Positions 54,813 to 63,887 of a stretch of 64,000 bases of DNA are shown here, in pieces (the stretch's first letter is position 1; each line of letters starts with the position of its first letter). Both the position numbers and the translations under genes were made by a program. The stretch comes from Mucilaginibacter sp. 14171R-50 (GTDB lineage: Bacteria; Bacteroidota; Bacteroidia; Sphingobacteriales; Sphingobacteriaceae), in assembly GCF_010093045.1 (NCBI RefSeq), contig NZ_CP048115.1, forward strand, positions 186,001 through 250,000. Direction: 5' to 3'. The notes under the pieces are model-generated. The model was given only the letters and a program-made list of their open reading frames with translations. It was not told where the DNA came from and did no database searches.

Positions 54813-55269
54813 CGCGCCCCCTTCCTTTATTGCCCATAACCTCTTCGGCCAGATCGGCGAAATTATCGGGCTCGTTACTTATCATTTCAAGGTGGGCCTT
54901 TTTATCCCAAACCTCAACCTTATTTAATAAGCAGGTAAGCACAACCTCGCCGGTAATACCTGCATAATCCAACAGATGCTTTGGCAGGTTTACCCTGCCG
55001 GCAGCATCCGGCTGTAAAACCGTTGCGCCACCGGTAAAATATCTTACAAACTTGATACTTTTCCTGTCGTATTCGTTAAGTTTGCTCAGTTCACCAAGCT
55101 TTATGTCCCATTCCTTTTTAGTGTAAATAACAAGATAGTTCTCAAGGCCGCGATTGATCACAAGACCTTCATTGTCAGCTTCCGGGAGCTGCTTCTTAAG
55201 GTCCGCAGGGATCATCATCCGCCCTTTGGCATCCAGTTTACAATTAAATTCTCCGGTTAAATAGGACAT
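54805..55269 (-). CDS. mraZ: Transcriptional regulator MraZ
   Basis: 154-aa DNA-binding repressor of the dcw cluster in other bacteria. Two AbrB-like half-domains are present: LTGEFNCKLDAKGRMMIPAD (DAKGR) and TVLQPDAAGRVNLPKHLLDY (DAAGR), the tandem DxxxR motifs of the family. It is the first gene of the cluster. Three 10-bp repeats that match the MraZ operator of other bacteria lie 42-71 bases upstream, predicting autoregulation. Confidence 0.97.
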   Translation of the reverse strand: MSYLTGEFNCKLDAKGRMMIPADLKKQLPEADNEGLVINRGLENYLVIYTKKEWDIKLGELSKLNEYDRKSIKFVRYFTGGATVLQPDAAGRVNLPKHLLDYAGITGEVVLTCLLNKVEVWDKKAHLEMISNEPDNFADLAEEVMGNKGRGRDE

Positions 55270-55310
55270 TCTACAAGGTCAACAACATTTGTAACGTAAA
55301 AGTATATTAC

Positions 55311-55340
55311 TTTTACCACTTTTTACCACTTTTTACCACC
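55311..55340 (-). promoter_or_regulatory. MraZ operator of the dcw cluster
   Basis: The minus strand reads GTGGTAAAAA in three nearly identical decamers (55311-55320, 55321-55330, 55331-55340). This matches the direct-repeat MraZ box (AAAGTGG with 10-bp period) described in Mollicutes. A TACTTTTA -7-like box (minus, 55297-55304) lies just downstream, so the repeats cover the -33 region. Confidence 0.8.
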
Positions 55341-55396
55341 AAAAAGTTTTCAACACTTTTGGTGCCTTCGCGGCTATGTTATGTTGCGAATAATTA

Positions 55397-55404
55397 TAGC
55401 TTTG
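55397..55404 (+). promoter_or_regulatory. Candidate purU promoter, -7 box
   Basis: TAGCTTTG, a perfect TAnnTTTG, 22 bases before the purU ATG. It is divergent from the mraZ operator, 57 bases away. No clear -33 TTTG. Confidence 0.5.
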
Positions 55405-55426
55405 AAACTGTATTACACGCCAAAAC

Positions 55427-56251
55427 ATGATCATCGTTATCCAATGCACCGACCGTGTGGGCCTGGTTGCGGCTATATCGGGCCTGCTTGCTCAAAAACA
55501 GTTTAATATTACCAGCATGCATGAGCATGTGGACAATAACGCCAACCTGTTTTTTATGCGGCTTGAAGTAGACAAAACAGATAATGCTGAAGGACTTGAA
55601 GAAGACCTGTGCCAAATTTTACCTAACGGCGCGATAGTTAAAATAAACCCCCTGCCCGAAAAAAAGATCATTGTACTGGTTACCAAAGAATACCATTGCC
55701 TTGCAGACATTTTGGTGCGTAATTATTTTAAAACACTTGGCGCCAGCGTACAATGTGTAATTGGCAATCATGATACCCTGCAGGATATCTGCCGGCGGTT
55801 CGACGTGCCGTTTTACCATTTGCCCGCAACCGGGGATAAAGAGTTGTTTGAGCAAAAGCTGCTCAACACAATCGGGAAATATGAATATGACTACCTGGTG
55901 CTGGCCAAATTTATGCGGATACTTTCGCACCAATTTGTAAGCCGTTTCCCAATGCAGATCATCAATATCCATCACTCGTTTTTGCCGGCCTTTGCAGGGG
56001 CCAGTCCCTACCGGCAGGCTTACGAGCGGGGAGTTAAGCTAATAGGCGCAACGGCGCATTATGTAACCGATGAACTGGACGAAGGCCCCATCATTGCGCA
56101 GCAAATTATCCCTGCCAATCACTCGCTTGCCGTATCTGATATGGTAAAGGCCGGGAAGGAAATAGAAACTGCCGTTTTAGCCAAAGCCTTAAAGCTGGTT
56201 TTTGACGACCGGGTTTTTGTGTATAAGAACAAAACGGTGGTGCTGGAGTAA
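55427..56251 (+). CDS. purU: Formyltetrahydrofolate deformylase
   Basis: 274-aa enzyme that hydrolyses 10-formyl-THF to formate and THF, balancing one-carbon units. An N-terminal ACT domain (about 1-80, VIQCTDRVGLVAAISGLLAQ) is followed by the formyltransferase fold: VIGNHDTLQ, QIINIHHSFLPAFAGASPY (catalytic His) and ATAHYVTDELDEGPIIAQQ (Asp). These three catalytic blocks give the Asn-His-Asp triad. Length is normal. It diverges from mraZ and is followed 73 bases on by an unrelated envelope gene. Confidence 0.95.
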   Translation: MIIVIQCTDRVGLVAAISGLLAQKQFNITSMHEHVDNNANLFFMRLEVDKTDNAEGLEEDLCQILPNGAIVKINPLPEKKIIVLVTKEYHCLADILVRNYFKTLGASVQCVIGNHDTLQDICRRFDVPFYHLPATGDKELFEQKLLNTIGKYEYDYLVLAKFMRILSHQFVSRFPMQIINIHHSFLPAFAGASPYRQAYERGVKLIGATAHYVTDELDEGPIIAQQIIPANHSLAVSDMVKAGKEIETAVLAKALKLVFDDRVFVYKNKTVVLE

Positions 56252-56324
56252 GCCTTGTAACAATATTTAAACAATTGGCATTAATTGGTAAATATTTGTA
56301 CTTTACAGGTACCAAACCGCCGCA

Positions 56325-57431
56325 ATGAGATCATTCCTAATTACCTTTTTCACAGCATTCTGCGCATGCGCCGCATTGGCACAACAAGTTACGCCTCCGG
56401 TTCAAAGAAGCATCCGATTTGATTTTATCAGCGGTGACAGCACCCGCCTTAGCTTTAACGAGGACTTTAACCTGATTGAAGATAGCTGCAGCCAGGTTTA
56501 CCGCTATGCGCATGTGAATATTCAAGGCAGAAAATATACCGGGCCATTCAGAGATGTAAGCAAGGCCGATGCTAACCTGCTGATCACCCAGGGCACATAC
56601 ACGTCCGAAGGCCTTAAGGAAGGGCCGTTTACCATCAATTATTTAAATGGTAGGCTGCAGGCAAAGGGCAATTTTAAGAACGGGCTTTTTGACGGGAGAT
56701 GGGAGGTTTTTTATGATAACGGCAAACCCAAAATAACTTTTGAGGCGGATGGCAAGGACATTAAAATTATTGATGAATGGGATGCCAAAGGTAACAGGAC
56801 CGTAAACAACGGCAACGGAACCTACCGGGCAGATATGGGCTTTATATACTGGAAAGGAAAGCTGCTTAATGGCAAACCTGAGGGAAAGTGGAAATCCAAA
56901 AAAACATCTGACGACAGCGACCTTACAACCGAGGTTTATAAAAATGGCGTTTTTCAAGGGGGCAGTACCTCCGTTTCGGAGTATCATGATGTGTCCAGAA
57001 TGGTGTTGATCTCCCCGGATATATTCCCTTTTACAAATGCCGAAAAACTCCAAATATCCTTAACGCCTTGCAATGGCGTAAAGCCCGGGTCAGTTGTTAA
57101 TGCTTCGTATATAGGAGGAACCTCATCTTTTAATGACCATATAGCAGAACTAACAAACGCCTTTATAAAAAACGGCAATCTTTGGTCGATAAGCGGGCAG
57201 ATAACATTAGATGGTGAAGTAAACGAACGAGGCGCTATTGTTAAGTTAAAAAACCGCGATCCGGGGTATTCAGATCTTGCACAGGCATTGATTTCCAAGC
57301 TACGCTCGCTGCCCAATTTGCAACCCGCTACAGTTAACGGAAAACCTGTTAAACAGGGTTTTACTATAACCTACACTTTTCAAACAGGCTCATATAGATA
57401 CAAGTATAGCTTTTTACCTGTCAGGCCATAA
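56325..57431 (+). CDS. MORN-repeat protein with TonB-C-like end
   Basis: 368 aa with a signal peptide ending AALAQQ. Residues about 95-225 hold MORN-like repeats (GLKEGPFTINYLNGRLQAKG, NFKNGLFDGRWEVFYDNG, GKLLNGKPEGKWKS), the YwqK type. The last 90 residues (GQITLDGEVNERGAIVKLKN, ALISKLRSLPNLQPATVNGK) look like the TonB C-terminal domain that Bacteroidota often attach to envelope proteins. It is periplasmic or outer-membrane-associated. Combined MORN plus TonB-C architecture suggests an envelope contact, not TonB energy transfer, as no membrane anchor or Pro-rich arm is present. Confidence 0.7.
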   Translation: MRSFLITFFTAFCACAALAQQVTPPVQRSIRFDFISGDSTRLSFNEDFNLIEDSCSQVYRYAHVNIQGRKYTGPFRDVSKADANLLITQGTYTSEGLKEGPFTINYLNGRLQAKGNFKNGLFDGRWEVFYDNGKPKITFEADGKDIKIIDEWDAKGNRTVNNGNGTYRADMGFIYWKGKLLNGKPEGKWKSKKTSDDSDLTTEVYKNGVFQGGSTSVSEYHDVSRMVLISPDIFPFTNAEKLQISLTPCNGVKPGSVVNASYIGGTSSFNDHIAELTNAFIKNGNLWSISGQITLDGEVNERGAIVKLKNRDPGYSDLAQALISKLRSLPNLQPATVNGKPVKQGFTITYTFQTGSYRYKYSFLPVRP

Positions 57432-57436
57432 CCCCG

Positions 57437-58957
57437 TCATTGCCAGATAGATTGGAGCGGCTGGATCTGTAAATGTTCAATCTCCATACCGTTGTTGACG
57501 ATGCTTAAACGGGTATATGGCTTTTTAGGGAAATAAAGGGAGGTAAGGTTGCTTAACCCGCCATCGGCAAATAATTCTACAGACGACGCATCTACCAGCA
57601 GCTCAAAATTTGAGGTAGGTGATAATGATACCCGCGGGGCGTAGAGTACAGCCGCGAAATTTTGGCTAAAGCCGCTTTGGCCTGCTTTGGTTCGATCGAT
57701 ATAATAGCGGCTGTTTTTGGCTTCATATCCTATAACCAGTTTTTCGCCCGAACCGTTAGATAAAATAACCGAATAATCTTTTACGGCCCGGGTATTAAAT
57801 TTTAGCCGGTATTGTGCAGGCGTTTGTTTGATAACCGAAAAGATATTGTTGTCTTTTGCCAGCAGGCCTGCGTCTACCTTAATGGTTTTGGTAACTATTT
57901 TATCCAATTCCTCAACCGGGTTAGAGGCGAGCCAGATATCGCCGGCCATCAGTTTTAAAGAAAGCTGTCGCGGTATGGTCATCGCATTGCGCCACTTCAG
58001 GGTTGGCACCTGGTTGGCATACTGCCAATTGCTCATCCAACCCAAAAACACTTTGCGAGCGCCTGTATTGCCAAAGGTTACGCCCGCGTAATTGTCGGGC
58101 CCGAAATCTATCCACTTGGTTTGGCTGCCTATCGGCGTGAATTTCCCCCCGTCGAAATGACCCACAAAGTATTGCGTAGCCGAACCTTTATTTGGACCGC
58201 CCGGGTTAATGCTAACCAGCAGCACCCAATATTCTTTACCATTTAGTTTAAGCGATATCAGATCGGGGCATTCCCAAACGCCGCCGTGCGCGCCAAGCAT
58301 CTGGCCAAATTCGCTTTCTTTTTTCCACTCCTTTAAATTAGGCGATGAGTAAAAGGTAACTCTGTCTTTAGTGGCAAGGGTCATTATCCACTTATTACCG
58401 GGGGCATACCAGCAAACTTTCGGATCCCGAAAATCTCTGATACCCGGATTTTTGAGCACCGGGTTGCCCTTATACTTTGTCCAGGTAAGGCCTTCATTTA
58501 AGCTGTAAGCAAGGCTTTGATTTTGAAATTTTGTAGAACCCGTTTTCTCGCCTTTCGGGTCGTGATGGGTAAATATGGCAACCATGGCAGGCTTATCTTT
58601 AGTGCCCAAGCCGGATGTATTATCTTTATCTATAACCGCGCTGCCGCTAAATATATAGCCCAGCTTATCAGGATATAATGCAATAGGCAACTGTTTCCAG
58701 TGGATCAGATCTTTACTCACGGCGTGGCCCCAGTGCATTGGCCCCCAAACCGTTGCTTTGGGGTAATACTGAAAAAACAAGTGATATGTACCTTTATAAT
58801 ATACCAGGCCGTTTGGGTCGTTCGTCCAGTGTTCTTTAGGCGAAAAATGCACCTGTGGACGATAGGGTTCATGGTAGGGCGTTATTTGTGCCTTTTGTGC
58901 AAACGATGATAATGATGCTAAAACAAAGCACCCCAAGAGCAATCCTTTTTTTACCAT
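57437..58957 (-). CDS. Glycoside hydrolase family 32 (levanase or inulinase type)
   Basis: 506 aa with a signal peptide ending LSSFAQ. The GH32 active site is W44-T-N-D47-P-N-G (nucleophile D47; most of the family have WMN where this has WTN), RDPKVCW (transition-state Asp) near 180 and WECPDL (acid/base Glu) near 223. The C-terminal beta-sandwich follows from about 360. GH32 enzymes cut beta-fructans and sucrose. The exported form and lack of a SusCD pair in the window suggest a stand-alone fructanase. Confidence 0.93.
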   Translation of the reverse strand: MVKKGLLLGCFVLASLSSFAQKAQITPYHEPYRPQVHFSPKEHWTNDPNGLVYYKGTYHLFFQYYPKATVWGPMHWGHAVSKDLIHWKQLPIALYPDKLGYIFSGSAVIDKDNTSGLGTKDKPAMVAIFTHHDPKGEKTGSTKFQNQSLAYSLNEGLTWTKYKGNPVLKNPGIRDFRDPKVCWYAPGNKWIMTLATKDRVTFYSSPNLKEWKKESEFGQMLGAHGGVWECPDLISLKLNGKEYWVLLVSINPGGPNKGSATQYFVGHFDGGKFTPIGSQTKWIDFGPDNYAGVTFGNTGARKVFLGWMSNWQYANQVPTLKWRNAMTIPRQLSLKLMAGDIWLASNPVEELDKIVTKTIKVDAGLLAKDNNIFSVIKQTPAQYRLKFNTRAVKDYSVILSNGSGEKLVIGYEAKNSRYYIDRTKAGQSGFSQNFAAVLYAPRVSLSPTSNFELLVDASSVELFADGGLSNLTSLYFPKKPYTRLSIVNNGMEIEHLQIQPLQSIWQ

Positions 58958-59067
58958 AAGTTCATGATTTACCGGCTTTTAGATTAATTACGCCAATGGT
59001 AATTACTGTAAACATAGTTACAACCACCCATGTATAAAAACGTTATCGAACATTTTATTGAGAACGA

Positions 59068-59484
59068 TCAAAGTATCTGGTTAAATTCCAGCCGTTCGCC
59101 GTCGGGGCCGGTTATATTAAAATAACGGCAGCCCTTTGCCCAAAACTGCAACAATACGGGTTCTGGTTCAATAATATTGAACCCGGTACGTTTTATCTCA
59201 GCAAAAGCCTCGTCAATATTCTCTACATTGAAAGCTATATGGTCTATATGTCCGTTCTTACGATTTCGTACCTCCTGTAGCTGAGGCTCGGGTAACTGGT
59301 ATAACTCTAAGAGCATTTCGCCGCGCCGCATCATTACGCATGTACCTGGCCGGCCACCATCCATAAAGCCGGCCAGCATAGCCTTGGTAAAGCCCAGCCG
59401 TTCATAAAACGTTTGCGAATCGCCGATGTTGGTTACCGGGATGCCGATGTGCTGTATGGCGGTGATATTGATGTGCGGTTTCAT
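59068..59484 (-). CDS. VOC-family (glyoxalase-like) protein
   Basis: 138 aa. HIGIPVTNIGDSQTFYERLG and HIDHIAFNVENIDEAFAEIK are the two beta-alpha-beta-beta-beta modules of the VOC fold, with His and Glu metal ligands (H in IQHIG, E in MLLELYQ, H in HIDHIA, and E in GERLEF). The final Glu in PDGERLEFNQIL is the expected fourth ligand. Substrates across the family include methylglyoxal adducts, antibiotics and aromatics, so none is assigned. The frame starts at 59535, but ATG 59484 is used since the upstream part is hydrophobic and not family-like. Confidence 0.88.
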   Translation of the reverse strand: MKPHINITAIQHIGIPVTNIGDSQTFYERLGFTKAMLAGFMDGGRPGTCVMMRRGEMLLELYQLPEPQLQEVRNRKNGHIDHIAFNVENIDEAFAEIKRTGFNIIEPEPVLLQFWAKGCRYFNITGPDGERLEFNQIL

Positions 59485-59621
59485 TAGTATAAAAATAAGT
59501 AAATGCCGTACTTCTACAAAAAAAACAAACAACAATAAGCTATAAAACGGTTGTAAGGTTCATCGTTTTTACCTTTAAAACTGTGCCAACAACACCCGCA
59601 ACAGCGAATTTGGATAGGCAG

Positions 59622-59678
59622 GTGTTCACGTTCGCCGCACGTGAACACCGTGAACACTCATGAACACCTGATAATCAA
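59622..59678. repeat. Dispersed GTGAACAC repeat, copy B
   Basis: Same element as 504-560, in the same orientation: GTGTTCACG and CGTGAACAC form a perfect 9-bp stem around a different loop (TTCGCCGCA), followed by GTGAACACTCATGAACACC. It sits between the CocE-type gene end and the VOC gene start. Confidence 0.75.
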
Positions 59679-59696
59679 ACAATTACATATTCGGCC

Positions 59697-61553
59697 TTAC
59701 AACACTCTCACCTTCAAATAACTTGGGTGCGCCTTTGATGTATACACCTTATGTGTAGCCTTTTTAAAGTCGGTATCCTTAGCCTTCATGATATCCTGAA
59801 ACTGCTGTGTGTTCCTGTCGATTAGCGGGAACCAGGTACTTTGTATCTGCACCATAATTCGGTGCCCTTTCTTAAAGGTATGCAGCACATCCTGCAGTTC
59901 GAAGTTTACCGGGGTTACTTTGCCGGGCACAAACGGCTCGGGTTTGCTAAAGCTGTTGCGGTATTTGCCGCGCATGGCCTCGCTGCGCACCATTTGCTCG
60001 TAGCCTGCCATTTGCACATCCTTACCTGTAAATTTACCAGCTGTGGCGGTATCAGGGTAAACATCCAGCACTTTTACCACCCAGTCGGCATCGGTGCCGG
60101 TGGTGCTCACCTTTAGGTTTGCCCAAATGTTGCCTGCAATGGTAATATCTTTATCAAGCACTTCGGTTTTATATGTTAACACGTCGGGGCGTTTTTCGGC
60201 AAAACGCTGGTCGGCAGTCATGTACTCGCGTTTCATGTCAAAATCAATACCATCAATAAAAGGTACCGGGTTCATCGGGTCTGATACAAACTCTTTAAAA
60301 TCATCTTTAGTGTTTACGGGCGCCGTAAACGATAGCTTACCGCCCGGCAACAGGTACAGATTTTTCTCCTGCGCTTCAACAGGCGGCCAGGATTTGTAGG
60401 TTTTCCATTCGTTTACGCCGGTTTCAAAGGTGTTCACCTTTGCCATATCCAGCGGGGTGCCTTTCAGGTAATGACTAAAAAACGCGAATTCTATCTTCTC
60501 CCTGTAAAACGAACCGGTTGGCCAGCCGAAGCCAACATCGCCCAGGTGGTCGCCGTTTCCGCGCGCCCAGCCGCCATGCACCCATGGGCCCATAGCAAAG
60601 TAAACGGGCGTGGTTGGGTTCTTTTTAGCTAATACCTTATAAGTGTTGATAGCGCCGTATAAGTCTTCGGCATCGTACCAGCCGCCGGTAACCAGTACTG
60701 CGGTTTTAATATCGTGCAGGTGGGTTAGCACGTTACGGTCTTTCCAGTGCTGGTCGTAATCGGGGTGGTCCATCATCTCGTTCCACAGGCGGATGGTATC
60801 TTTATAATATTTTACATTGGAGTTGCGCATGCTGCCCATATCCAAAAAGAATTTATAACCATCTTCGGTGCCCGGGTTAAAACCCTTTGCGCGGCGTTGG
60901 GTTGGCTTATCATCCTGCCTGTTGGTAAAGCCGGGGTAAAAACCAAAGTTTGCTACCAGCATAAACGCGCCATTGTGAAAGGCGTCATCTCGGTACAGAT
61001 CGGCAATAGGCGCCTGCGGCGACGCGGCAACCAGCGCCGGATGACGACTCAATAAAGCAGTTGTGGTGTAAAAACCTGGGTAAGATATCCCCCATACCCC
61101 TACCTTACCGTTGTTATTTGGCAAGTTTTTAAGCAGCCAGTCTATGGTATCATACGTATCGGTGCCCTCATCAACATCCTTAGTGGTTTTGTGTACTTCC
61201 AGTTCGGGAGTCATCTCCTCGTAAATGCCCTCGCTCATCCAGCGCCCGCGTACATCCTGGTAAACAAAAATGTAACTATCGTGTGTAAACTGGCTTGAGG
61301 GACCAAGGCTGCCTTTATATTTATCGACCCCGTATGGTGCAACGCTGTAGCAGGTGCGGTCCATCATGATGGGGTATTTTTTGGTCTGATCTTTTGGTAC
61401 GTATACCGATGTAAACAGCTTTTTGCCATCGCGCATGGGTATCTGGTATTCAAACTTGGTATAGTTCTCTTTTATGTAAGCGGCATCGCTTTGCGCGAAA
61501 GAATTGAAAGCCAAAAGCACAAAGCTTAAAGCAAAAAGTAAAGTTCTTTTCAT
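59697..61553 (-). CDS. CocE/NonD-family hydrolase (X-Pro dipeptidyl-peptidase S15 type)
   Basis: 618 aa with a signal peptide ending FNSFAQ. The alpha/beta-hydrolase core has GVWGISYPGFYTTTALLSRH, in which GxSYxG is the nucleophile serine motif, and the Asp and His of the triad fall near GWYDAEDLYGAINTYK and WVHGGW. A C-terminal jelly-roll (from about 470, VRSEAMRGKYRNSFSK and GHRIMVQIQSTWFPL) is the family's lid-like domain. Members cleave cocaine esters, glutaryl-amide antibiotics or X-Pro peptides; no substrate is assigned here. Monocistronic with no close partner. Confidence 0.9.
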   Translation of the reverse strand: MKRTLLFALSFVLLAFNSFAQSDAAYIKENYTKFEYQIPMRDGKKLFTSVYVPKDQTKKYPIMMDRTCYSVAPYGVDKYKGSLGPSSQFTHDSYIFVYQDVRGRWMSEGIYEEMTPELEVHKTTKDVDEGTDTYDTIDWLLKNLPNNNGKVGVWGISYPGFYTTTALLSRHPALVAASPQAPIADLYRDDAFHNGAFMLVANFGFYPGFTNRQDDKPTQRRAKGFNPGTEDGYKFFLDMGSMRNSNVKYYKDTIRLWNEMMDHPDYDQHWKDRNVLTHLHDIKTAVLVTGGWYDAEDLYGAINTYKVLAKKNPTTPVYFAMGPWVHGGWARGNGDHLGDVGFGWPTGSFYREKIEFAFFSHYLKGTPLDMAKVNTFETGVNEWKTYKSWPPVEAQEKNLYLLPGGKLSFTAPVNTKDDFKEFVSDPMNPVPFIDGIDFDMKREYMTADQRFAEKRPDVLTYKTEVLDKDITIAGNIWANLKVSTTGTDADWVVKVLDVYPDTATAGKFTGKDVQMAGYEQMVRSEAMRGKYRNSFSKPEPFVPGKVTPVNFELQDVLHTFKKGHRIMVQIQSTWFPLIDRNTQQFQDIMKAKDTDFKKATHKVYTSKAHPSYLKVRVL

Positions 61554-61591
61554 TGTAATGGATTGATAGCATTAAAAGTAATGAATAAAAC

Positions 61592-61617
61592 AAAAAAGGC
61601 GCTGATAAATCAGCGCC
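61592..61617 (-). terminator. Terminator of the DUF2314 gene
   Basis: GGCGCTGA (61598-61605) pairs perfectly with TCAGCGCC (61610-61617) around TAAA. On the minus strand it runs into TTTTTTG. Confidence 0.9.
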
Positions 61618-61639
61618 CTGCACAAAATCGTTACTAAAG

Positions 61640-62101
61640 TTATTTACCCTGCTTGCTACGGAGGTATTTATCAGAGAAATTACCCATATCGGTGTTTCGC
61701 TTATAATCGTATATGGCCCAGTCTTCCACATCTTTTTGATTGATCAGCACGTGGTCGCCCATTTTAATGTTTTTTAAATATACTGCCGAGTCTGCAAATA
61801 TTCCCGTGAATTTTCCATCGGCATATTTGTAAACAACGCTCCACATATGTTCGTGATCTTTGCCTTCCGCAAAATCCGATTTCACCAAAAACCGGTAGTT
61901 GCTATCAAGCGCGTGGGGTTTCAGGCTATCCAGAAAGATATTCAGCTTAGCCTGCGCCGTATCTTTAAGTGCCAAAAACTTTTCATCGTCAGTCTTCAGA
62001 TTTATCACCTCAACTTTTTCGGCTTTATCTTTTTTCGGATTATTGCACGCGCTCCAAACCAGTAGCAGTACAACTGATGCCTTTAAGTAATTTTTGGTCA
62101 T
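61640..62101 (-). CDS. DUF2314-domain lipoprotein
   Basis: 153 aa. The N-terminus LLLVWSACNNPKKDK looks like a lipoprotein signal, with Cys about 19 and an Asn at +2, though W at -3 is not ideal for the lipobox. The domain DSNYRFLVKSDFAEGKDHEH, MWSVVYKYADGKFTGIFADS and KMGDHVLINQKDVEDWAIYD matches DUF2314, found in immunity-like and small secreted proteins. Function unknown. It lies between pgk and the CocE-type gene, each with its own terminator. Confidence 0.82.
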   Translation of the reverse strand: MTKNYLKASVVLLLVWSACNNPKKDKAEKVEVINLKTDDEKFLALKDTAQAKLNIFLDSLKPHALDSNYRFLVKSDFAEGKDHEHMWSVVYKYADGKFTGIFADSAVYLKNIKMGDHVLINQKDVEDWAIYDYKRNTDMGNFSDKYLRSKQGK

Positions 62102-62117
62102 AACGGCGGGTTAAATT

Positions 62118-62144
62118 AAAAAGGCAACCATTTGAATGGCTGCC
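62118..62144 (-). terminator. Terminator of pgk
   Basis: GGCAACCAT (62123-62131) pairs with ATGGCTGCC (62136-62144, one wobble) around a 4-base loop. On the minus strand TTTTT follows. Confidence 0.85.
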
Positions 62145-62161
62145 CTCGCTTGTTATTACAA

Positions 62162-63355
62162 TTAGTCTTCGTTTATCGCTTTAACGCCAGGCAATTCCTT
62201 ACCTTCCATATACTCCAGCAAAGCGCCACCGCCTGTTGATACGTAGCTAACATCGGCTGTCATATCAAACTTGGCTACCGCAGCAGCCGAATCGCCACCG
62301 CCTATTAATGAAAAAGCGCCATTTTCTGTAGCTTTGGCCACCGCTTCGGCAATGGCTTTAGTGCCCACCAAAAACTTCTCCATCTCAAATACACCCATCG
62401 GACCGTTCCAAAGGATAGTTTTTGATTCTTCAACCACCTTGCTGAATAGTTCAACCGTTTCGGGGCCGATATCAAGTCCCATCCAGTTATCGGGGATCTG
62501 GCCTGTTTTGGCAACATCAGTATTGGCATCGTTAGAAAAAGCATCGGCAATTACGTTATCAACCGGCAGCAGCAGGTTAACGCCTTTTTCTTTTGCTTTT
62601 TGCTTCAGGCTCAAAGCAAGGTCAAGCTTATCGGCCTCAACCAGCGACGTACCTATGGTACCACCGTCGGCTTTGGCAAAGGTATAGGCCATACCCCCGC
62701 CAATGATCAGGTTATCCACCTTATCCAGCAGCTTTTCAATCAGTTCAATTTTATCAGATACTTTAGACCCGCCCATGATAGCCGTAAATGGCTTAGGGGC
62801 ATCATTCAATATTTTTTCGGCGTTGTTTAATTCAGCAGCCATCAGGTAACCAAAAAACTTAGCCTCGGGGAAAAACTGGGCTATAACAGCGGTTGAGGCA
62901 TGGGCGCGGTGAGCTGTGCCAAAAGCATCGTTTACATATACATCGCCCAATTTTGACAGTTTTTCGGCAAAATCCTTATCACCTTTTTCTTCCTCTTTAT
63001 AAAAACGCAGGTTCTCTAACAAAAGCACTTCGCCTTTTTCCAGGTTTTTGGCTTTTTCTACAGCTTGTTCGCCAATGCAATCGTCGGCAAAATCTACATG
63101 CTGGCCCAGCAGATCGGCCAGGTGAGGTACTATATGTTTTAGGCTAAATTCTTCGGTAGGCCCGTTTTTAGGGCGGCCCAAGTGCGACATCAGGATAACG
63201 GCACCACCATCTTTCAATATCTTTTTAATGGTTGGTAACGCGGCGGTCATACGGTTATCATCGGTAATGTTATAGTCTTTATCCAAAGGCACATTAAAAT
63301 CTACACGGATAAGCGCTCTTTTACCGTTAAAACTGATCTGATCTATTGTCTTCAT
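62162..63355 (-). CDS. pgk: Phosphoglycerate kinase
   Basis: 397-aa monomer making ATP from 1,3-bisphosphoglycerate. [20 protein letters not shown] and [14 protein letters not shown] bind the triose substrate, [19 protein letters not shown] and GGGMAYTF the nucleotide, and [15 protein letters not shown] is the hinge-adjacent glycine motif. Length and order are complete. It follows a GNAT gene and gap on the same strand, the usual glycolytic neighbourhood, though about 100 bases separate it from the GNAT. Confidence 0.98.
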   Translation of the reverse strand: MKTIDQISFNGKRALIRVDFNVPLDKDYNITDDNRMTAALPTIKKILKDGGAVILMSHLGRPKNGPTEEFSLKHIVPHLADLLGQHVDFADDCIGEQAVEKAKNLEKGEVLLLENLRFYKEEEKGDKDFAEKLSKLGDVYVNDAFGTAHRAHASTAVIAQFFPEAKFFGYLMAAELNNAEKILNDAPKPFTAIMGGSKVSDKIELIEKLLDKVDNLIIGGGMAYTFAKADGGTIGTSLVEADKLDLALSLKQKAKEKGVNLLLPVDNVIADAFSNDANTDVAKTGQIPDNWMGLDIGPETVELFSKVVEESKTILWNGPMGVFEMEKFLVGTKAIAEAVAKATENGAFSLIGGGDSAAAVAKFDMTADVSYVSTGGGALLEYMEGKELPGVKAINED

Positions 63356-63452
63356 ATTTGATGTTATAATTTTTACGAACGGGGCAATTTGTCGAAATTT
63401 ATCTTAAAACCCAACCCAAAAGTTAAAAAGGTGCTATGTTTTCATCAAAATT

Positions 63453-63887
63453 TCATTGTATCTTAACATACATTACATGATGCGGGCCAATGCCGGGTAC
63501 CTCAAACTCCTGAGAAATGATCTCGAAACCGACCCCTAAATAAAATGGCACCGCTTTTTTACGTGCATTGCACCAAAGGTAGTTTACCTTTTGCCCCCGC
63601 AGGTAGGTAATAGCAAAATTAACCAGCATGGTACCATAGCCTTTGCCCCGATATTTTTCCAGTGTGGCCATACCCCTTAACTGGTACGCCTTGCCCCCCA
63701 TATCCTTATACGCCATTGGATGAAAAGACGCGATGCAGGCCAGTTCACCATCTTTATAATACCCCACATGGAAAGCTTCTTCTGCATCATCATTCGGGAA
63801 ACGGCATTCATCAAGTGTTAGCTTACCGTCGCGTAATACCTGGTTGCGTATGGGCAGCACCTCATCGGCAGTAATAAATTTTATCAT
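63453..63887 (-). CDS. GNAT-family N-acetyltransferase
   Basis: 144 aa. The acetyl-CoA motif is [18 protein letters not shown], in which RGKGYGT is the RxxGxG/A signature, followed by [20 protein letters not shown], the motif B region with the tyrosine. The acceptor is unknown. Its ATG overlaps the gap stop codon (ATGA), and pgk follows, so it seems part of the gap-pgk transcript. No fusion or extra domain. Confidence 0.9.
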   Translation of the reverse strand: MIKFITADEVLPIRNQVLRDGKLTLDECRFPNDDAEEAFHVGYYKDGELACIASFHPMAYKDMGGKAYQLRGMATLEKYRGKGYGTMLVNFAITYLRGQKVNYLWCNARKKAVPFYLGVGFEIISQEFEVPGIGPHHVMYVKIQ

